64,000 nucleotides of DNA from Burkholderia contaminans. GTDB lineage: Bacteria; Pseudomonadota; Gammaproteobacteria; Burkholderiales; Burkholderiaceae. Below the pieces are notes generated by a model. That model had not been told where the DNA came from and did not search any database. It worked only from the letters and a program-made list of their open reading frames with translations. Made by a program: the position numbers and the translations under genes. The DNA is taken from contig NZ_CP090641.1 in assembly GCF_029633825.1 (NCBI RefSeq), positions 124,001-188,000 on the forward strand, written 5' to 3'. Shown one piece after another: positions 25,553 through 34,285 of this stretch. Position 1 is the stretch's first letter; every line of letters starts with the position of its first letter.

Positions 25553-26518
25553 TTACTGGGCGGCAGCCGTCTTCTGCGCAGGCGCCGCGAACGCACCCGC
25601 ATACGAACGGTCGAGCAGCTTCGACGTGTCGTACGCCGCCGGAATCACGCCGGCCTTGTGCAGGAAGTCGGCCGTGTTCTGCGCGTCCTTCGCGGCCGTC
25701 TCGTCGACCGGGCCGACGCGCTGCTTCGCGTTGTTGAGCCAGCGGTATGCGACGTCGGGTTCGAGCTTCGCGCGCTTCGCCCACAGGTCCGCGTACTCGC
25801 GCGGATGGTTGTCGACCCACTGGCGCGCGGCAACGACGCGCCGCAGGAAATCGGTGATCTCGGCGCGCTTGCCGGAGGCGGCCTGCTCGTTCGCGGCAAC
25901 GAAGCTCAGCGCCGGCATCAGCCCCTGCGCGGTCGCCACGGGCCGCGCACCCTGCCGCAACGCGAGCGTGCTGACGAACGGCTCCCACAGCGACACGGCG
26001 TCGACCGAACCGTTCGCGAGCGCGTTGGTCGCATCGATCGGCATCAGGTACGCGTACTTGACCGAATCCGCGCGCAAGCCCGCGTGTTCGAGCGCGCGCA
26101 GCACGAGCTGCTGGCTCCACGCACCGCGCCATACGGCGATGGTCTTGCCCTGCAGGTCGGCCACGGTGCGCACCGGCGAATCCTTCGGCACGAGGATCGC
26201 GACGCCGTCGAGGCTCTGGCGCGACACCGCGACCACCTTCACCGGCGCGCCGCGCGCGGCCAGCGTGAGCAGCGCCGAATCGCCGAGGAAGCCCACGTCG
26301 ATCGCATTGCCGTTCAGCGATTCGGCAACGGGCGCGGCGGCCTGGAAATGCTTCCACTCGATCGTGTAAGGCAGGTCCTTCAGCACGCCGGACGCCTCCA
26401 TCGACGCCTGGATGTTGAAGTAGTTCTGTTCACCGACGCGCAGCGTGACGGTGTCCTTGGCCATGCCCGGCTGCGCGGCAAGCGCCAGCAAGAGTGCCGT
26501 GACGATTCGACTCAACAA
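25553..26518 (-). CDS. SsuA-like aliphatic sulfonate binding protein
   Basis: A 321-residue periplasmic binding protein (signal MLSRIVTALLLALAAQPGMA) of the sulfonate/nitrate/taurine class. Core motifs are VTLRVGEQNYFNIQASMEAS, YTIEWKHFQAAAPVAESLN, DVGFLGDSALLTLAARGAPV and DLQGKTIAVWRGAWSQQL. The start is TTG 26518, preceded by GGGAG. It pairs with the SsuD-like enzyme downstream. As with the guanidine-locus binding protein, the permease and ATPase are not adjacent. It may use a transporter encoded elsewhere. Confidence 0.88.
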   Translation of the reverse strand: MLSRIVTALLLALAAQPGMAKDTVTLRVGEQNYFNIQASMEASGVLKDLPYTIEWKHFQAAAPVAESLNGNAIDVGFLGDSALLTLAARGAPVKVVAVSRQSLDGVAILVPKDSPVRTVADLQGKTIAVWRGAWSQQLVLRALEHAGLRADSVKYAYLMPIDATNALANGSVDAVSLWEPFVSTLALRQGARPVATAQGLMPALSFVAANEQAASGKRAEITDFLRRVVAARQWVDNHPREYADLWAKRAKLEPDVAYRWLNNAKQRVGPVDETAAKDAQNTADFLHKAGVIPAAYDTSKLLDRSYAGAFAAPAQKTAAAQ

Positions 26519-26750
26519 CGTGATCTCCCGTAGGGTTGGCGGGCGGCCGCGCGAGGGCGGCGCCCCGTGGTCCGCCGTGCATGGTGGCCGACGGAGCGGA
26601 TGGAACCGCTGAAGATACGTCGATCTTGATCATGAAACAAACGCAATATTCTTCTATATAAAGATGCAAATGTTTTATGACACGGCGGGCCTCGCCGGAT
26701 GCCGCCGGTCGCGGTCGCGGGAACCCGGTTCGAACGAATCCTCGACAGAT

Positions 26751-26796
26751 ATTTCGCGCACGAAATAAATCCTGGACTATATTTCGCATACGAAAT
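26751..26796 (+). promoter_or_regulatory. Duplicated palindromic operators, probable MarR sites
   Basis: Two copies of the 16-bp palindrome ATTTCGCnnACGAAAT occur at 26751-26766 (centre GC) and 26781-26796 (centre AT), 30 bp apart, or about three helical turns on the same DNA face. They lie 17-62 bp before the hydrolase start, in the promoter area of the hydrolase-MarR pair. The likely ligand is the MarR protein encoded second in the operon, giving autoregulation. Confidence 0.72.
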
Positions 26797-26812
26797 AACT
26801 GCCCGAGCGAGG

Positions 26813-27736
26813 ATGGCCATGACCTCCCAACCCATCGAGTTTTCCGCCGCCGACGGCTACGCGCTGCACGGCACGCTGTGGTCGCCGGACGCGCCGCCGC
26901 GCGCGCTGGTGCTGATCCATCCGGCAACGGCCGTGCCGGAGCGGCTGTATGCGGGCTTCGCACGCTTCCTGACCGAACGCGGCTTCGCGGCGCTCACCTA
27001 CAACTATCGCGGCATCGGCGCGTCTCGCCCCGCGCGCCTGCGTGCGTTGAAGGCCCGCATGCGCGACTGGATGGAACTCGACGTGGGCGCCGCGACCGCG
27101 TGGGCGCGGCAGGCCTACGACGGTTTGCCGCTGCTGGCGGTCGGGCATAGCGTCGGCGGCCATGCGATCGGGCTGTCCGCCGCGACGCCGCACCTGCGCG
27201 CGGCCGTGCTGATCGCCGCGCATGCGGGCAGCACGCGGCTGATCACGCAGGCGGCCGAACGCCTGAAGGTGCGGCTGATCCTGCGTGTGCTCGGTCCGCT
27301 GATGTCGGCACTGCTCGGCTACGTGCCCGGCAAGCGGCTCGGGCTCGGCGAGGACATGCCGGCCGGCGTGTTCCGCGAATGGAGCCGCTGGACCGCGCTG
27401 CCGAACTATTTCTTCGACGATCCGACGCTCGGCGCCGCCGAACGATACGCGAAGCAGCAGTTGCCGATCCTCGCGCTGGGCTTCGACGACGACCCGTGGG
27501 CGAACCCGACTGCGATCGGTCTGCTGGTAAGCTATCTGACCCGCGCGACGGTCGAACGCCGCCAGATCGATCCGCACGCGGCGGGCAGCGGCCCGGTCGG
27601 GCACATGGGCTTCTTCCGCAGCCGCCCCGGCACCGTGCTGTGGCCCGACGTGGCCGACTGGCTCGCGCAGGCACTGGACACGCCGCGCGCCGCACGCCGC
27701 CCCTCCCTTTCCATTGCAGCCGGGAACCTAGCTTGA
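26813..27736 (+). CDS. Alpha/beta hydrolase (putative esterase)
   Basis: A 307-residue alpha/beta-hydrolase. The nucleophile elbow GHSVGG lies near residue 107. The oxyanion region is LVLIHPATAVPERLYAGFARFL and the late His region is HMGFFRSRPG. The early IEFSAADGYALHGTLWSPD strand matches the UCP037442-type hydrolases often paired with regulators. It acts in the cytoplasm, as no signal is seen; the substrate is unknown. ATG 26813 or 26819 could be used, and frames starting further upstream would run through the operator palindromes. Its stop overlaps the TTG start of the MarR gene, so the two are translationally coupled. The pairing suggests a small detoxification module induced by the regulator's ligand. 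Confidence 0.85.
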   Translation: MAMTSQPIEFSAADGYALHGTLWSPDAPPRALVLIHPATAVPERLYAGFARFLTERGFAALTYNYRGIGASRPARLRALKARMRDWMELDVGAATAWARQAYDGLPLLAVGHSVGGHAIGLSAATPHLRAAVLIAAHAGSTRLITQAAERLKVRLILRVLGPLMSALLGYVPGKRLGLGEDMPAGVFREWSRWTALPNYFFDDPTLGAAERYAKQQLPILALGFDDDPWANPTAIGLLVSYLTRATVERRQIDPHAAGSGPVGHMGFFRSRPGTVLWPDVADWLAQALDTPRAARRPSLSIAAGNLA

Positions 27737-28164
27737 GCGAAGACCGACGACTGTTTTTCATGTTGAACATCGGCCAGCGGCGCGTGCAGCGCTGGATCGA
27801 CCGCAAGGCGGAGACCGAGACGCGCGCGAGCGCCGCGCAGGCCGGCGTATTGTTCTGTCTCGCGAAACAGGACGGCGCGCTGATCGGTGAAGTCGGCGCC
27901 GCGCTGCAGCTTGCGCCGTCCGCGATGACGGGGCTCGCCGACCGGATGGCGAAAGCCGGCCTGATCGCGCGCCACGCCGATTCGGACGATGGCCGCGCGA
28001 CGCGGTTGTACCTCACCGATGAAGGGCACGCCGCGCTCAAGCGTGCGCGCGTGCTGCTGCGCGAACTCAACGGCAAGCTGTGCGACGGGTTCTCCGACGA
28101 CGAACTCGATGTCGTCGCGCGATGGCTGCATGCGCTGCAGGAGCGGTTTCCGGCGGAGCGCTGA
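27733..28164 (+). CDS. MarR-family transcriptional regulator
   Basis: A 143-residue winged-helix repressor. It contains AQAGVLFCLAKQDGALIGEV, the recognition helix region LAPSAMTGLADRMAKAGLIA and the wing RHADSDDGRATRLYLTDEG, all standard MarR features. The start is probably TTG 27733, overlapping the hydrolase stop (TTGA); ATG 27760 is an alternative but would trim the first helix. It is predicted to bind the duplicated ATTTCG/CGAAAT palindromes upstream of the hydrolase and repress both genes until a small, probably phenolic or hydrophobic, ligand binds. Confidence 0.9.
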   Translation: MSEDRRLFFMLNIGQRRVQRWIDRKAETETRASAAQAGVLFCLAKQDGALIGEVGAALQLAPSAMTGLADRMAKAGLIARHADSDDGRATRLYLTDEGHAALKRARVLLRELNGKLCDGFSDDELDVVARWLHALQERFPAER

Positions 28165-28245
28165 GCAGCACGATCCCGCATCGCCGCCGGCGCTCAACGG
28201 CCCCATCGAAAGCGATTCCGATTCGCATTTTCGATTCGATTTTCA

Positions 28246-28267
28246 TGCCGTCTCGACGGCATTTTTT
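28246..28267 (+). terminator. Rho-independent terminator after MarR gene
   Basis: TGCCGT-CTCG-ACGGCA (28246-28261) forms a 6-bp stem with a tetraloop, followed at once by TTTTTT (28262-28267). It is 81 bp after the regulator's stop and the clearest intrinsic terminator in the window. Confidence 0.85.
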
Positions 28268-28621
28268 GCGCGTCCGCCGCCCTCTTCCGGCAACGCTTTC
28301 CGGCTACGCACTGTTACAAAAAACTGCCTGCCGGGCGGCATTCGAATCGCCTACATTGCAATCCACCTCGACACATTCGTCGCCTGCCCGGGCAAGGCTT
28401 CCCGTCCGGCCGACATCGCAGTCACGCCCGACAATCAATGAAAATGAAAAGGAGTCTTAACCGAAGTGCTGGCGGCGTCCAGCGCACGCGGATTGCGATG
28501 ACCGAAGCGGCATCCTGAACGACACGTATCGGCCCGATGCGCGGCATACGACGCCGCGCGCCGGATCGCGCTGCCGCGTCGTGCCGCCCCATCGCACCCG
28601 CACGTCAACGAGGAGCAGTCC
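28268..28621. other. Leader/promoter region of the Asp-box protein gene
   Basis: There is no gene in these 354 bp. A lower-GC segment around 28310-28460 ends in AAAATGAAAAGGAGTC at 28440-28455. This resembles a ribosome site, but no meaningful frame follows. It probably holds the promoter and a long leader for the gene at 28622. Confidence 0.45.
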
Positions 28622-30067
28622 ATGCGACGCATGATCGTGTCCCACTCGCTTGTCACCCGCCTGTCCGCCGCGATGGCGATGGCCGCCGCGGCCGCGGCGC
28701 ACGCCGATCCCGTCGTCGTGTCCGGCCCGAGCCCGTTCGTCGCCTGCACCATCGGCGGCCCCGGCACCAACTACGTGAACGCCGAAGTCGAGCCGTGGCT
28801 ATCGGTCAACCCTGCAAACCCGATGAACATGATCGGCGTGTGGCAGCAGGACCGCTGGTCGAACGGCGGCGCCCACGGGCTCGTCGCCGGCTACACGTTC
28901 GACGGCGGCGCGACCTGGGCACGCACGCCGCAGCCGTTCAGCGCATGCGCGCCGGGCGGGCTCAAGTACGAGCGCGCGTCCGATCCGTGGGTCTCGTTCG
29001 GGCCGGACGGCACCGCGTACTCGGTGTCGATCTCGTTCAACCAGTCGAACAACAGCAATGCGGTTGCCGCGTCGGTGTCGTCCGACGGCGGACAGACCTG
29101 GAGCAGCCCCGCGGTGCTGATCGCGAACGACGAGCCGACGACGCAGTTCTTCAACGACAAGGAATCGGTCACCGCGAACCCGGCGAAGGCCGGCACGGCC
29201 TACGCGGTATGGGACCGCCTCGAGCTGCCGAACGGCAACCCTTATGCGAACCTTCACACGAAGGCGTTCCGCGGCCCGACGCTGTTCTCGAAGACGACCG
29301 ACGGCGGCAAGACGTGGAGCGCCCCGAAAGTGATCGTCAACGTGCCTTCACGCCAGCAGACGATCGGCAACCAGATCGTGGTCGATCCGAGGAACGGCAC
29401 GCTCTACGATTTCTTCGACCTGATCCAGCCTCCGTTCAGCAAGGCGGCCGGCAAGGTGGCGTTCATCAAGTCGACCGACGACGGCGCAACATGGACGAAA
29501 CCGCAGGTGATTGCCGGCCTGCAGACGGTCGGCGTCACGGATCCGGTGACCGGCGAACCGGTGCGTACCGGCGACATCATTCCGGAACCCGCGATCGACC
29601 CCGCGTCGGGGCAGCTGTACGTCGTGTGGCAGGACAGCCGCTTCAACGGCGGCACATACGACGAGATTGCGGTATCGACGTCGAAGGACGGCGGCGCGAC
29701 CTGGAGCGCGCCACAACAGTTGAACACGCCGACCGGACGCCCCGCGTTCAATCCGTCGGTGCGCGTCGACAACACGGGGGCCGTGATGGTCACGTACTAC
29801 GACTTCCGCGACCTGCAGGCCGGCAACACCACGACGCTGCCGACCGGCTTCTGGCGCAAGATCTCGCATGACGGCGGCACGACGTTCGCCGACGAGCGGC
29901 GTGTGGGCGGCCCGTTCGACATGAAGCTCGCGCCCAATGCCGAAGGTTTCTTCATCGGCGACTACCAGGGGCTCGACGTGCTTCCGTCGTCGTCGTTCCA
30001 TCCGTTCTTCGTCCAGACCAACGCGGGCAACCTGACGAACCGCACCGACGTGTTCTTCGCACCATGA
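28622..30067 (+). CDS. Secreted BNR/Asp-box beta-propeller protein (sialidase-like)
   Basis: A 481-residue exported protein. A signal peptide ends near AAAAAHADPVVV. Six Asp-box type motifs recur: FDGGATW, SDGGQTW, TDGGKTW, TDDGATW, KDGGATW and HDGGTTF, spaced as in a six-bladed sialidase-like propeller. Further signs are VNPANPMNMIGVWQQDRW and YVVWQDSRFNGGTYDEIAVS. The catalytic Arg triad, Tyr and Glu of true sialidases cannot be confirmed by eye, so the activity may be something else, and carbohydrate binding is also possible. A strong GAGGAG site fixes the ATG at 28622. It is a single-gene unit after a strong terminator. Confidence 0.87.
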   Translation: MRRMIVSHSLVTRLSAAMAMAAAAAAHADPVVVSGPSPFVACTIGGPGTNYVNAEVEPWLSVNPANPMNMIGVWQQDRWSNGGAHGLVAGYTFDGGATWARTPQPFSACAPGGLKYERASDPWVSFGPDGTAYSVSISFNQSNNSNAVAASVSSDGGQTWSSPAVLIANDEPTTQFFNDKESVTANPAKAGTAYAVWDRLELPNGNPYANLHTKAFRGPTLFSKTTDGGKTWSAPKVIVNVPSRQQTIGNQIVVDPRNGTLYDFFDLIQPPFSKAAGKVAFIKSTDDGATWTKPQVIAGLQTVGVTDPVTGEPVRTGDIIPEPAIDPASGQLYVVWQDSRFNGGTYDEIAVSTSKDGGATWSAPQQLNTPTGRPAFNPSVRVDNTGAVMVTYYDFRDLQAGNTTTLPTGFWRKISHDGGTTFADERRVGGPFDMKLAPNAEGFFIGDYQGLDVLPSSSFHPFFVQTNAGNLTNRTDVFFAP

Positions 30068-30085
30068 CGCTTGCATGACCGCCAC

Positions 30086-30118
30086 GCCGCCGCACGACGC
30101 GATGCTTCGCGCGGCGGC
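30086..30118. terminator. Weak GC-rich hairpin between convergent genes
   Basis: GCCGCCGC (30086-30093) can pair with GCGGCGGC (30111-30118). It lies between the convergent Asp-box and AdhP genes but has a long loop and no T-run. A terminator role is only suggested by position. Confidence 0.3.
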
Positions 30119-30136
30119 GCGTGCGTGTTTACGGCA

Positions 30137-31165
30137 TCAATGCATGTCGGTCAGCACGATGCGCCCGTCGACCTTGCCTTCGCGCAGCTTTGCGAACACG
30201 TCGTTGATGTTGCCGAGCCGGTCGCGATGGATATGCGCGCGCACCAGGCCATCGGCCGCGAAGTCGAGCGATTCCTGCAGGTCGCGCCGCGTCCCGACGA
30301 TCGACCCGCGCACGGTGATGCCGTTCAGCACCGTGGAGAAGATCGGCAACGGGAAATCGCCGGGCGGCAAGCCGTTGAGCGCCACCGTGCCGCCGCGCCG
30401 CACCATCCCGAGCGCCTGCGCGAACGCGCTGCGCGACACGGCCGTGACGAGCACGCCGTGCGCACCGCCGATCTCCTTCTGGATCACCTTGGCCGGATCG
30501 TCGGTCGACGCGTCGATCGTCAGTTCCGCGCCGAGCTGCCGCGCCAGCGCGAGCTTGTCGGGTGAAATGTCGATGGCCGCGACGTGCAGCCCCATTGCGC
30601 GCGCATACTGCACGGCCACGTGCCCGAGGCCGCCGATGCCGGAAATCGCGAGCCATTGGCCCGGGCGCGTATCGGTGACGCGAATGCCCTTGTAGACGGT
30701 GACACCCGCGCACAGGATCGGCGCGATCTCGTCGAACGCGACCTGCGCGGGCAAATGGCCGACGTAGTCGGGATCGGCCAGCACGTATTCCGCGTAGCTG
30801 CCGTTCACCGAATAACCGGTGTTCTGCTGGCCGTGGCACAGCGTTTCCCAGCCCGTGTGGCAGTACTCGCAATGGCCGCAGGCCGTGTAGAGCCAGGGCA
30901 CGCCCACGCGGTCCCCCTCGCGCACGTGCGTGACGCCCGCACCGACCGCCGCGACGATGCCCACGCCTTCATGCCCCGGAATGAACGGCAACGTCGGCTT
31001 GACGGGCCAGTCGCCGTCGGCTGCGTGCAGGTCGGTATGGCATACGCCCGATGCCTTGATGTTGACGAGGATCTGGCCGGGCCCCGGCGTCGGCACGGGC
31101 ACTTCCTCGATGCGCAGCGGTTCGCCGAATGCGTGCACGACGGCCGCTTTCATGGTTTGGGTCAT
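30137..31165 (-). CDS. adhP: Zinc-dependent alcohol dehydrogenase AdhP
   Basis: A 342-residue medium-chain alcohol dehydrogenase, close to E. coli AdhP in length and motifs. The catalytic zinc site is [13 protein letters not shown] plus GHEGVG. The structural zinc site is [15 protein letters not shown] (four Cys). The NAD site is [16 protein letters not shown], and [20 protein letters not shown] follows. It interconverts alcohols and aldehydes with NAD in the cytoplasm. ATG 31165 has a good CAGGAG site; an upstream in-frame start lacks one. A perfect 16-bp palindrome lies 58 bp upstream of the start. No regulator gene is adjacent. Confidence 0.93.
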   Translation of the reverse strand: MTQTMKAAVVHAFGEPLRIEEVPVPTPGPGQILVNIKASGVCHTDLHAADGDWPVKPTLPFIPGHEGVGIVAAVGAGVTHVREGDRVGVPWLYTACGHCEYCHTGWETLCHGQQNTGYSVNGSYAEYVLADPDYVGHLPAQVAFDEIAPILCAGVTVYKGIRVTDTRPGQWLAISGIGGLGHVAVQYARAMGLHVAAIDISPDKLALARQLGAELTIDASTDDPAKVIQKEIGGAHGVLVTAVSRSAFAQALGMVRRGGTVALNGLPPGDFPLPIFSTVLNGITVRGSIVGTRRDLQESLDFAADGLVRAHIHRDRLGNINDVFAKLREGKVDGRIVLTDMH

Positions 31166-31222
31166 AGGTCGCTCCTGCCTGGTCGATGAGCGACCCAGTA
31201 TCCGGCTTCGGAATCGACCGAC

Positions 31223-31238
31223 GTTGATACGTATCAAC
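31223..31238. promoter_or_regulatory. Perfect 16-bp palindrome upstream of adhP
   Basis: GTTGATACGTATCAAC is a perfect inverted repeat with no spacer, 58 bp upstream of the adhP start. It has the form of a dimeric repressor or activator site. The binding protein is not identifiable from this window. Confidence 0.55.
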
Positions 31239-31570
31239 ACGCGGGGCAATGCACGACGATGGCCATCGCTACAAGACGTCGCACCGTTGCGCGACGCTGA
31301 ATCGCACTGGCCGCTGATTCAGGCGCGGATGTCCGCGTCCGGCGCATCGATCAGCGCAGGGCCGCTTCCGGCGGGCCGCTTCGACGGACACCGAACACCG
31401 AACGCGGGCAACACGCACGGGGCCGACGTATCGGCAACGCGTCGGCGCGCGCATCGCATCACCCGGTTCAGGCGATCGTTACGAACACCGCGCAGACAGT
31501 TTCCGCTCCCGCCGCCATTTCACCCTTCCGACAGAAACCCGACAGGATCCCGCCATCCGGCTTGGATTTT

Positions 31571-31593
31571 GAAATGATATAACATATCATTTC
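31571..31593 (+). promoter_or_regulatory. Zur box
   Basis: GAAATGATAT, then AAC, then ATATCATTTC: a perfect 10-bp inverted repeat with a 3-base centre. This matches the layout and most bases of the proteobacterial Zur consensus (GAAATG-TTAT...ATAA-CATTTC). It is the only strong palindrome in the 587-bp region upstream of the TonB-dependent receptor, 160 bp before its ATG, and indicates repression by zinc-loaded Zur. Confidence 0.78.
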
Positions 31594-31752
31594 GCATGCT
31601 CGTCCGCCTGACGCCGTTCCACTTCGGGTGGCCGGGCCTCGCCGAGCCATGTTCCAACGGGTCACTGCGCGTCGCAGACGCAACAATATATCGTATCCAG
31701 CCGTGATCCGCATCGCTCGTTATCCGATCCGATTCCAACCGATTCACCGACC

Positions 31753-33831
31753 ATGCGCGACCTCCCTCGTCTACCGCTTCGCCCGCTCTCGTCCCTTTCG
31801 CTGATGGTGTTCGCCGCCGTCGCGCACGCGCAGACCGAACCGCCCGCCGCGTCCGGCACGCCGCCGGCCACCACGCTCGCCCCGATCTTCGTGACCGCGA
31901 ACCCGCTCGGCGACAACGAACTGATCGCGCCGACCGCCCAGCTTTCCGGCGACGCGCTGACGCGCCGCCAGGCCGATTCGCTCGGCGAAACGCTGAACGG
32001 GCTGCCCGGCGTGTCGACCACCACCTACGGGCCGATGGTCGGCCGCCCGATCATCCGCGGGATGGATGGCGACCGGATCCGGCTGCTGCAGAACGGCGTC
32101 GCGGCGTACGACGCGTCGTCGCTGTCATACGACCATGCGGTGCCGCAGGACCCGCTGTCGATCGAACGCGTCGAGATCGTGCGCGGCCCGGCTGCGCTGC
32201 TGTACGGCGGCAATGCGGTGGGCGGCGTCGTCAACACGATCGACAACCGGATTCCGCGCGAAGCGATCGAAGGCGTGACGGGCGCGCTCGACGCGCGCTA
32301 CGGCGGCGCGAACTCGGTGCGCGCGGGCGCCGCGCAGGTCGAAGGCGGCAACGGTCGCTTCGCGTTCCACGTCGATGCGTTCGACCGCGAGACGAGCAAG
32401 CTGCGGATTCCCGGCTACGCGCGCAGCAGCGCACAACGCGCGATCGACGGCCCCGACACGCCGCAGCCGTACGGCAACGTGCCGAACAGCGACGGCCGCG
32501 TGCATGGCGGCGCGGTCGGTGCGTCGTACACGTGGGCGGACGGCTTCGCGGGCCTGTCCTACAGCGGCTACGAATCGAACTACGGCTCCGTCGCCGAAAG
32601 CGACGTGCGGCTGCGGATGCGCCAGGAGCGCCTCGCGCTCGCGTCCGAGGTGCGCAACCTGAGCGGGCCGTTCACGAAGCTGAAATTCGACTTCGCGTAC
32701 ACCGACTATCGCCACAAGGAAGTCAACAACGGCGAGACGGCGACCACCTTCCGCAACCGCGGCTACGAGGCGCGCATCGAGGCAACGCATCGCAAGATCG
32801 GCCCGTTCGAAGGGGCGATCGGCGTGCAGTTCGGCCAGAACACGTTCTCGGCGCTCGGCGACGAATTGCTCGTGCCGTCCACGCGCACGAACAGCGTCGC
32901 GCTGTTCGGCCTCGAGGAATGGCAGGTCGTCCCCGCGCTCAAGCTGAGCCTCGGCGGCCGCTTCGAACACGTGAAGGTCGATCCCGATCCGGCCGGCGTC
33001 GAGAAATTCGCGGGCGCGCAGCCGCGCGAATTCAACGCGGGCAGCCTGTCGGCCGGCGCCCTGTTCTCGCTGACGCCCGTGTGGTCGGTAGCGGCCAACG
33101 TCGCGTACACCGAACGCGCGCCAACCTTCTACGAGCTGTATTCGAACGGCCCGCACGATGCGACCGGCCAGTTCCTGATCGGCAACCCGAACGCGTCGAA
33201 GGAAAAGGCGGTGTCGACCGACCTGTCGCTGCGCTACGCGAGCGGCCCGAACCGCGGCAGCGTCGGCGTGTTCTACAACCGCTTCTCGAACTACCTGACC
33301 GAGTACAACACGGGCCGCGTGGTGAACGGAGACGACGAGCCGGTCGCGCCCGGTACCGACGGCTCGCTCAACGAGGCGATCTACCGCGGCGTGCGTGCCG
33401 AGTTTTACGGCATCGAGCTGGACGGCAAGTGGCGCGCGTTCGCGCGGCACGGCCACACGGTCGACCTGGAACTGACCGCCGACTACACGCATGCGCGCAA
33501 CGTCGACACGGGCCAGCCGCTGCCGCGCATCGCGCCGCTGCGTGCGACGCTCGCGGCCGACTACGGCTACGGCCCGTTCGGCGCGCGTGCGCAAGTCACG
33601 CATGCGTGGTCGCAGCACCGCGTGCCCGACAATGATTTTTCGACGGACGGCTACACGTCGCTCGGCGTGATGCTCACCTACAAGTTCCGCGTCGGCCCGA
33701 CGCACTGGCTCGCGTACCTGCGCGGCGACAACCTGACGAACCAGGAGATCCGCTACTCGACCTCGGTCGTGCGCGGCTTCGCGCCGCAAGGCGGCCGCAG
33801 CGTGATGGCCGGGTTGCGCACCACGTTCTGA
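31753..33831 (+). CDS. znuD: ZnuD-like TonB-dependent outer-membrane receptor (zinc uptake)
   Basis: A 692-residue TonB-dependent receptor. A signal peptide ends AVAHAQ, and a TonB-box-like APIFVTANPLG follows. The plug domain reads SLGETLNGLPGVSTTTYGP, GRPIIRGMDGDRIRLLQNGV, then YDASSLSYDHAVPQDPLSIE and IVRGPAALLYGGNAVGGVVN. These blocks are those of Neisseria ZnuD and its relatives. A 22-strand barrel ends in Phe (GLRTTF). It should carry zinc, possibly heme, across the outer membrane using TonB energy. The Zur box upstream supports zinc. The His-rich loops typical of ZnuD are not obvious, a point against. No other zinc genes are adjacent, so its ABC partner lies elsewhere. Confidence 0.85.
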   Translation: MRDLPRLPLRPLSSLSLMVFAAVAHAQTEPPAASGTPPATTLAPIFVTANPLGDNELIAPTAQLSGDALTRRQADSLGETLNGLPGVSTTTYGPMVGRPIIRGMDGDRIRLLQNGVAAYDASSLSYDHAVPQDPLSIERVEIVRGPAALLYGGNAVGGVVNTIDNRIPREAIEGVTGALDARYGGANSVRAGAAQVEGGNGRFAFHVDAFDRETSKLRIPGYARSSAQRAIDGPDTPQPYGNVPNSDGRVHGGAVGASYTWADGFAGLSYSGYESNYGSVAESDVRLRMRQERLALASEVRNLSGPFTKLKFDFAYTDYRHKEVNNGETATTFRNRGYEARIEATHRKIGPFEGAIGVQFGQNTFSALGDELLVPSTRTNSVALFGLEEWQVVPALKLSLGGRFEHVKVDPDPAGVEKFAGAQPREFNAGSLSAGALFSLTPVWSVAANVAYTERAPTFYELYSNGPHDATGQFLIGNPNASKEKAVSTDLSLRYASGPNRGSVGVFYNRFSNYLTEYNTGRVVNGDDEPVAPGTDGSLNEAIYRGVRAEFYGIELDGKWRAFARHGHTVDLELTADYTHARNVDTGQPLPRIAPLRATLAADYGYGPFGARAQVTHAWSQHRVPDNDFSTDGYTSLGVMLTYKFRVGPTHWLAYLRGDNLTNQEIRYSTSVVRGFAPQGGRSVMAGLRTTF

Positions 33832-34285
33832 CCCTCTCATGGTCCGCGGCGCACGCCGCGGGCCTCGTTCCGGCGCGCTCCCCCTGCGCCGCGAATTTCC
33901 GTTGATCCGTCATTACCGCTCATTGCGCGGCATTCTCCCGCGACGCGCACCGGTTCCCGTCTCCAATCAAGTCGAAACAAAATCCGATATTCATCCATAA
34001 ATCGAAACCGATTCATCAGACAATTATTAGCAAAACGACAGTTTCTGTTTCACCCAGCAAAACCGGTTTCGAATTCCACGTATAAACCTTTTAATCACGG
34101 GCACTCCGTCAATTCCTGATCAAAATCAGGCGCGCCCATCCGGCAACGATTCCAGCGCTAAAAAAACTAATATCAGGGTTTTCGAAGGGTAAAGAATCAT
34201 CCCGTATACCCGTTAATGCCGGCACGAGCCCGTATCTGGTCGAACAATAAATCCGATTCGTCAACCACACGCACAGAGGCACACT
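33832..34285. other. AT-rich intergenic region upstream of chemoreceptor gene
   Basis: A 454-bp gap with no gene. From 33960 to 34210 it is clearly more AT-rich than its surroundings. CCTGAT-CAAA-ATCAGG (34115-34130) is a perfect short hairpin. No flagellar sigma-28 promoter could be matched by eye. Confidence 0.5.

Noticed and set aside
34115..34130. CCTGAT/ATCAGG hairpin in the chemoreceptor promoter region, considered as an operator or terminator.
   Set aside because: Short, no T-run and no link to a regulator; noted only as part of the intergenic region.
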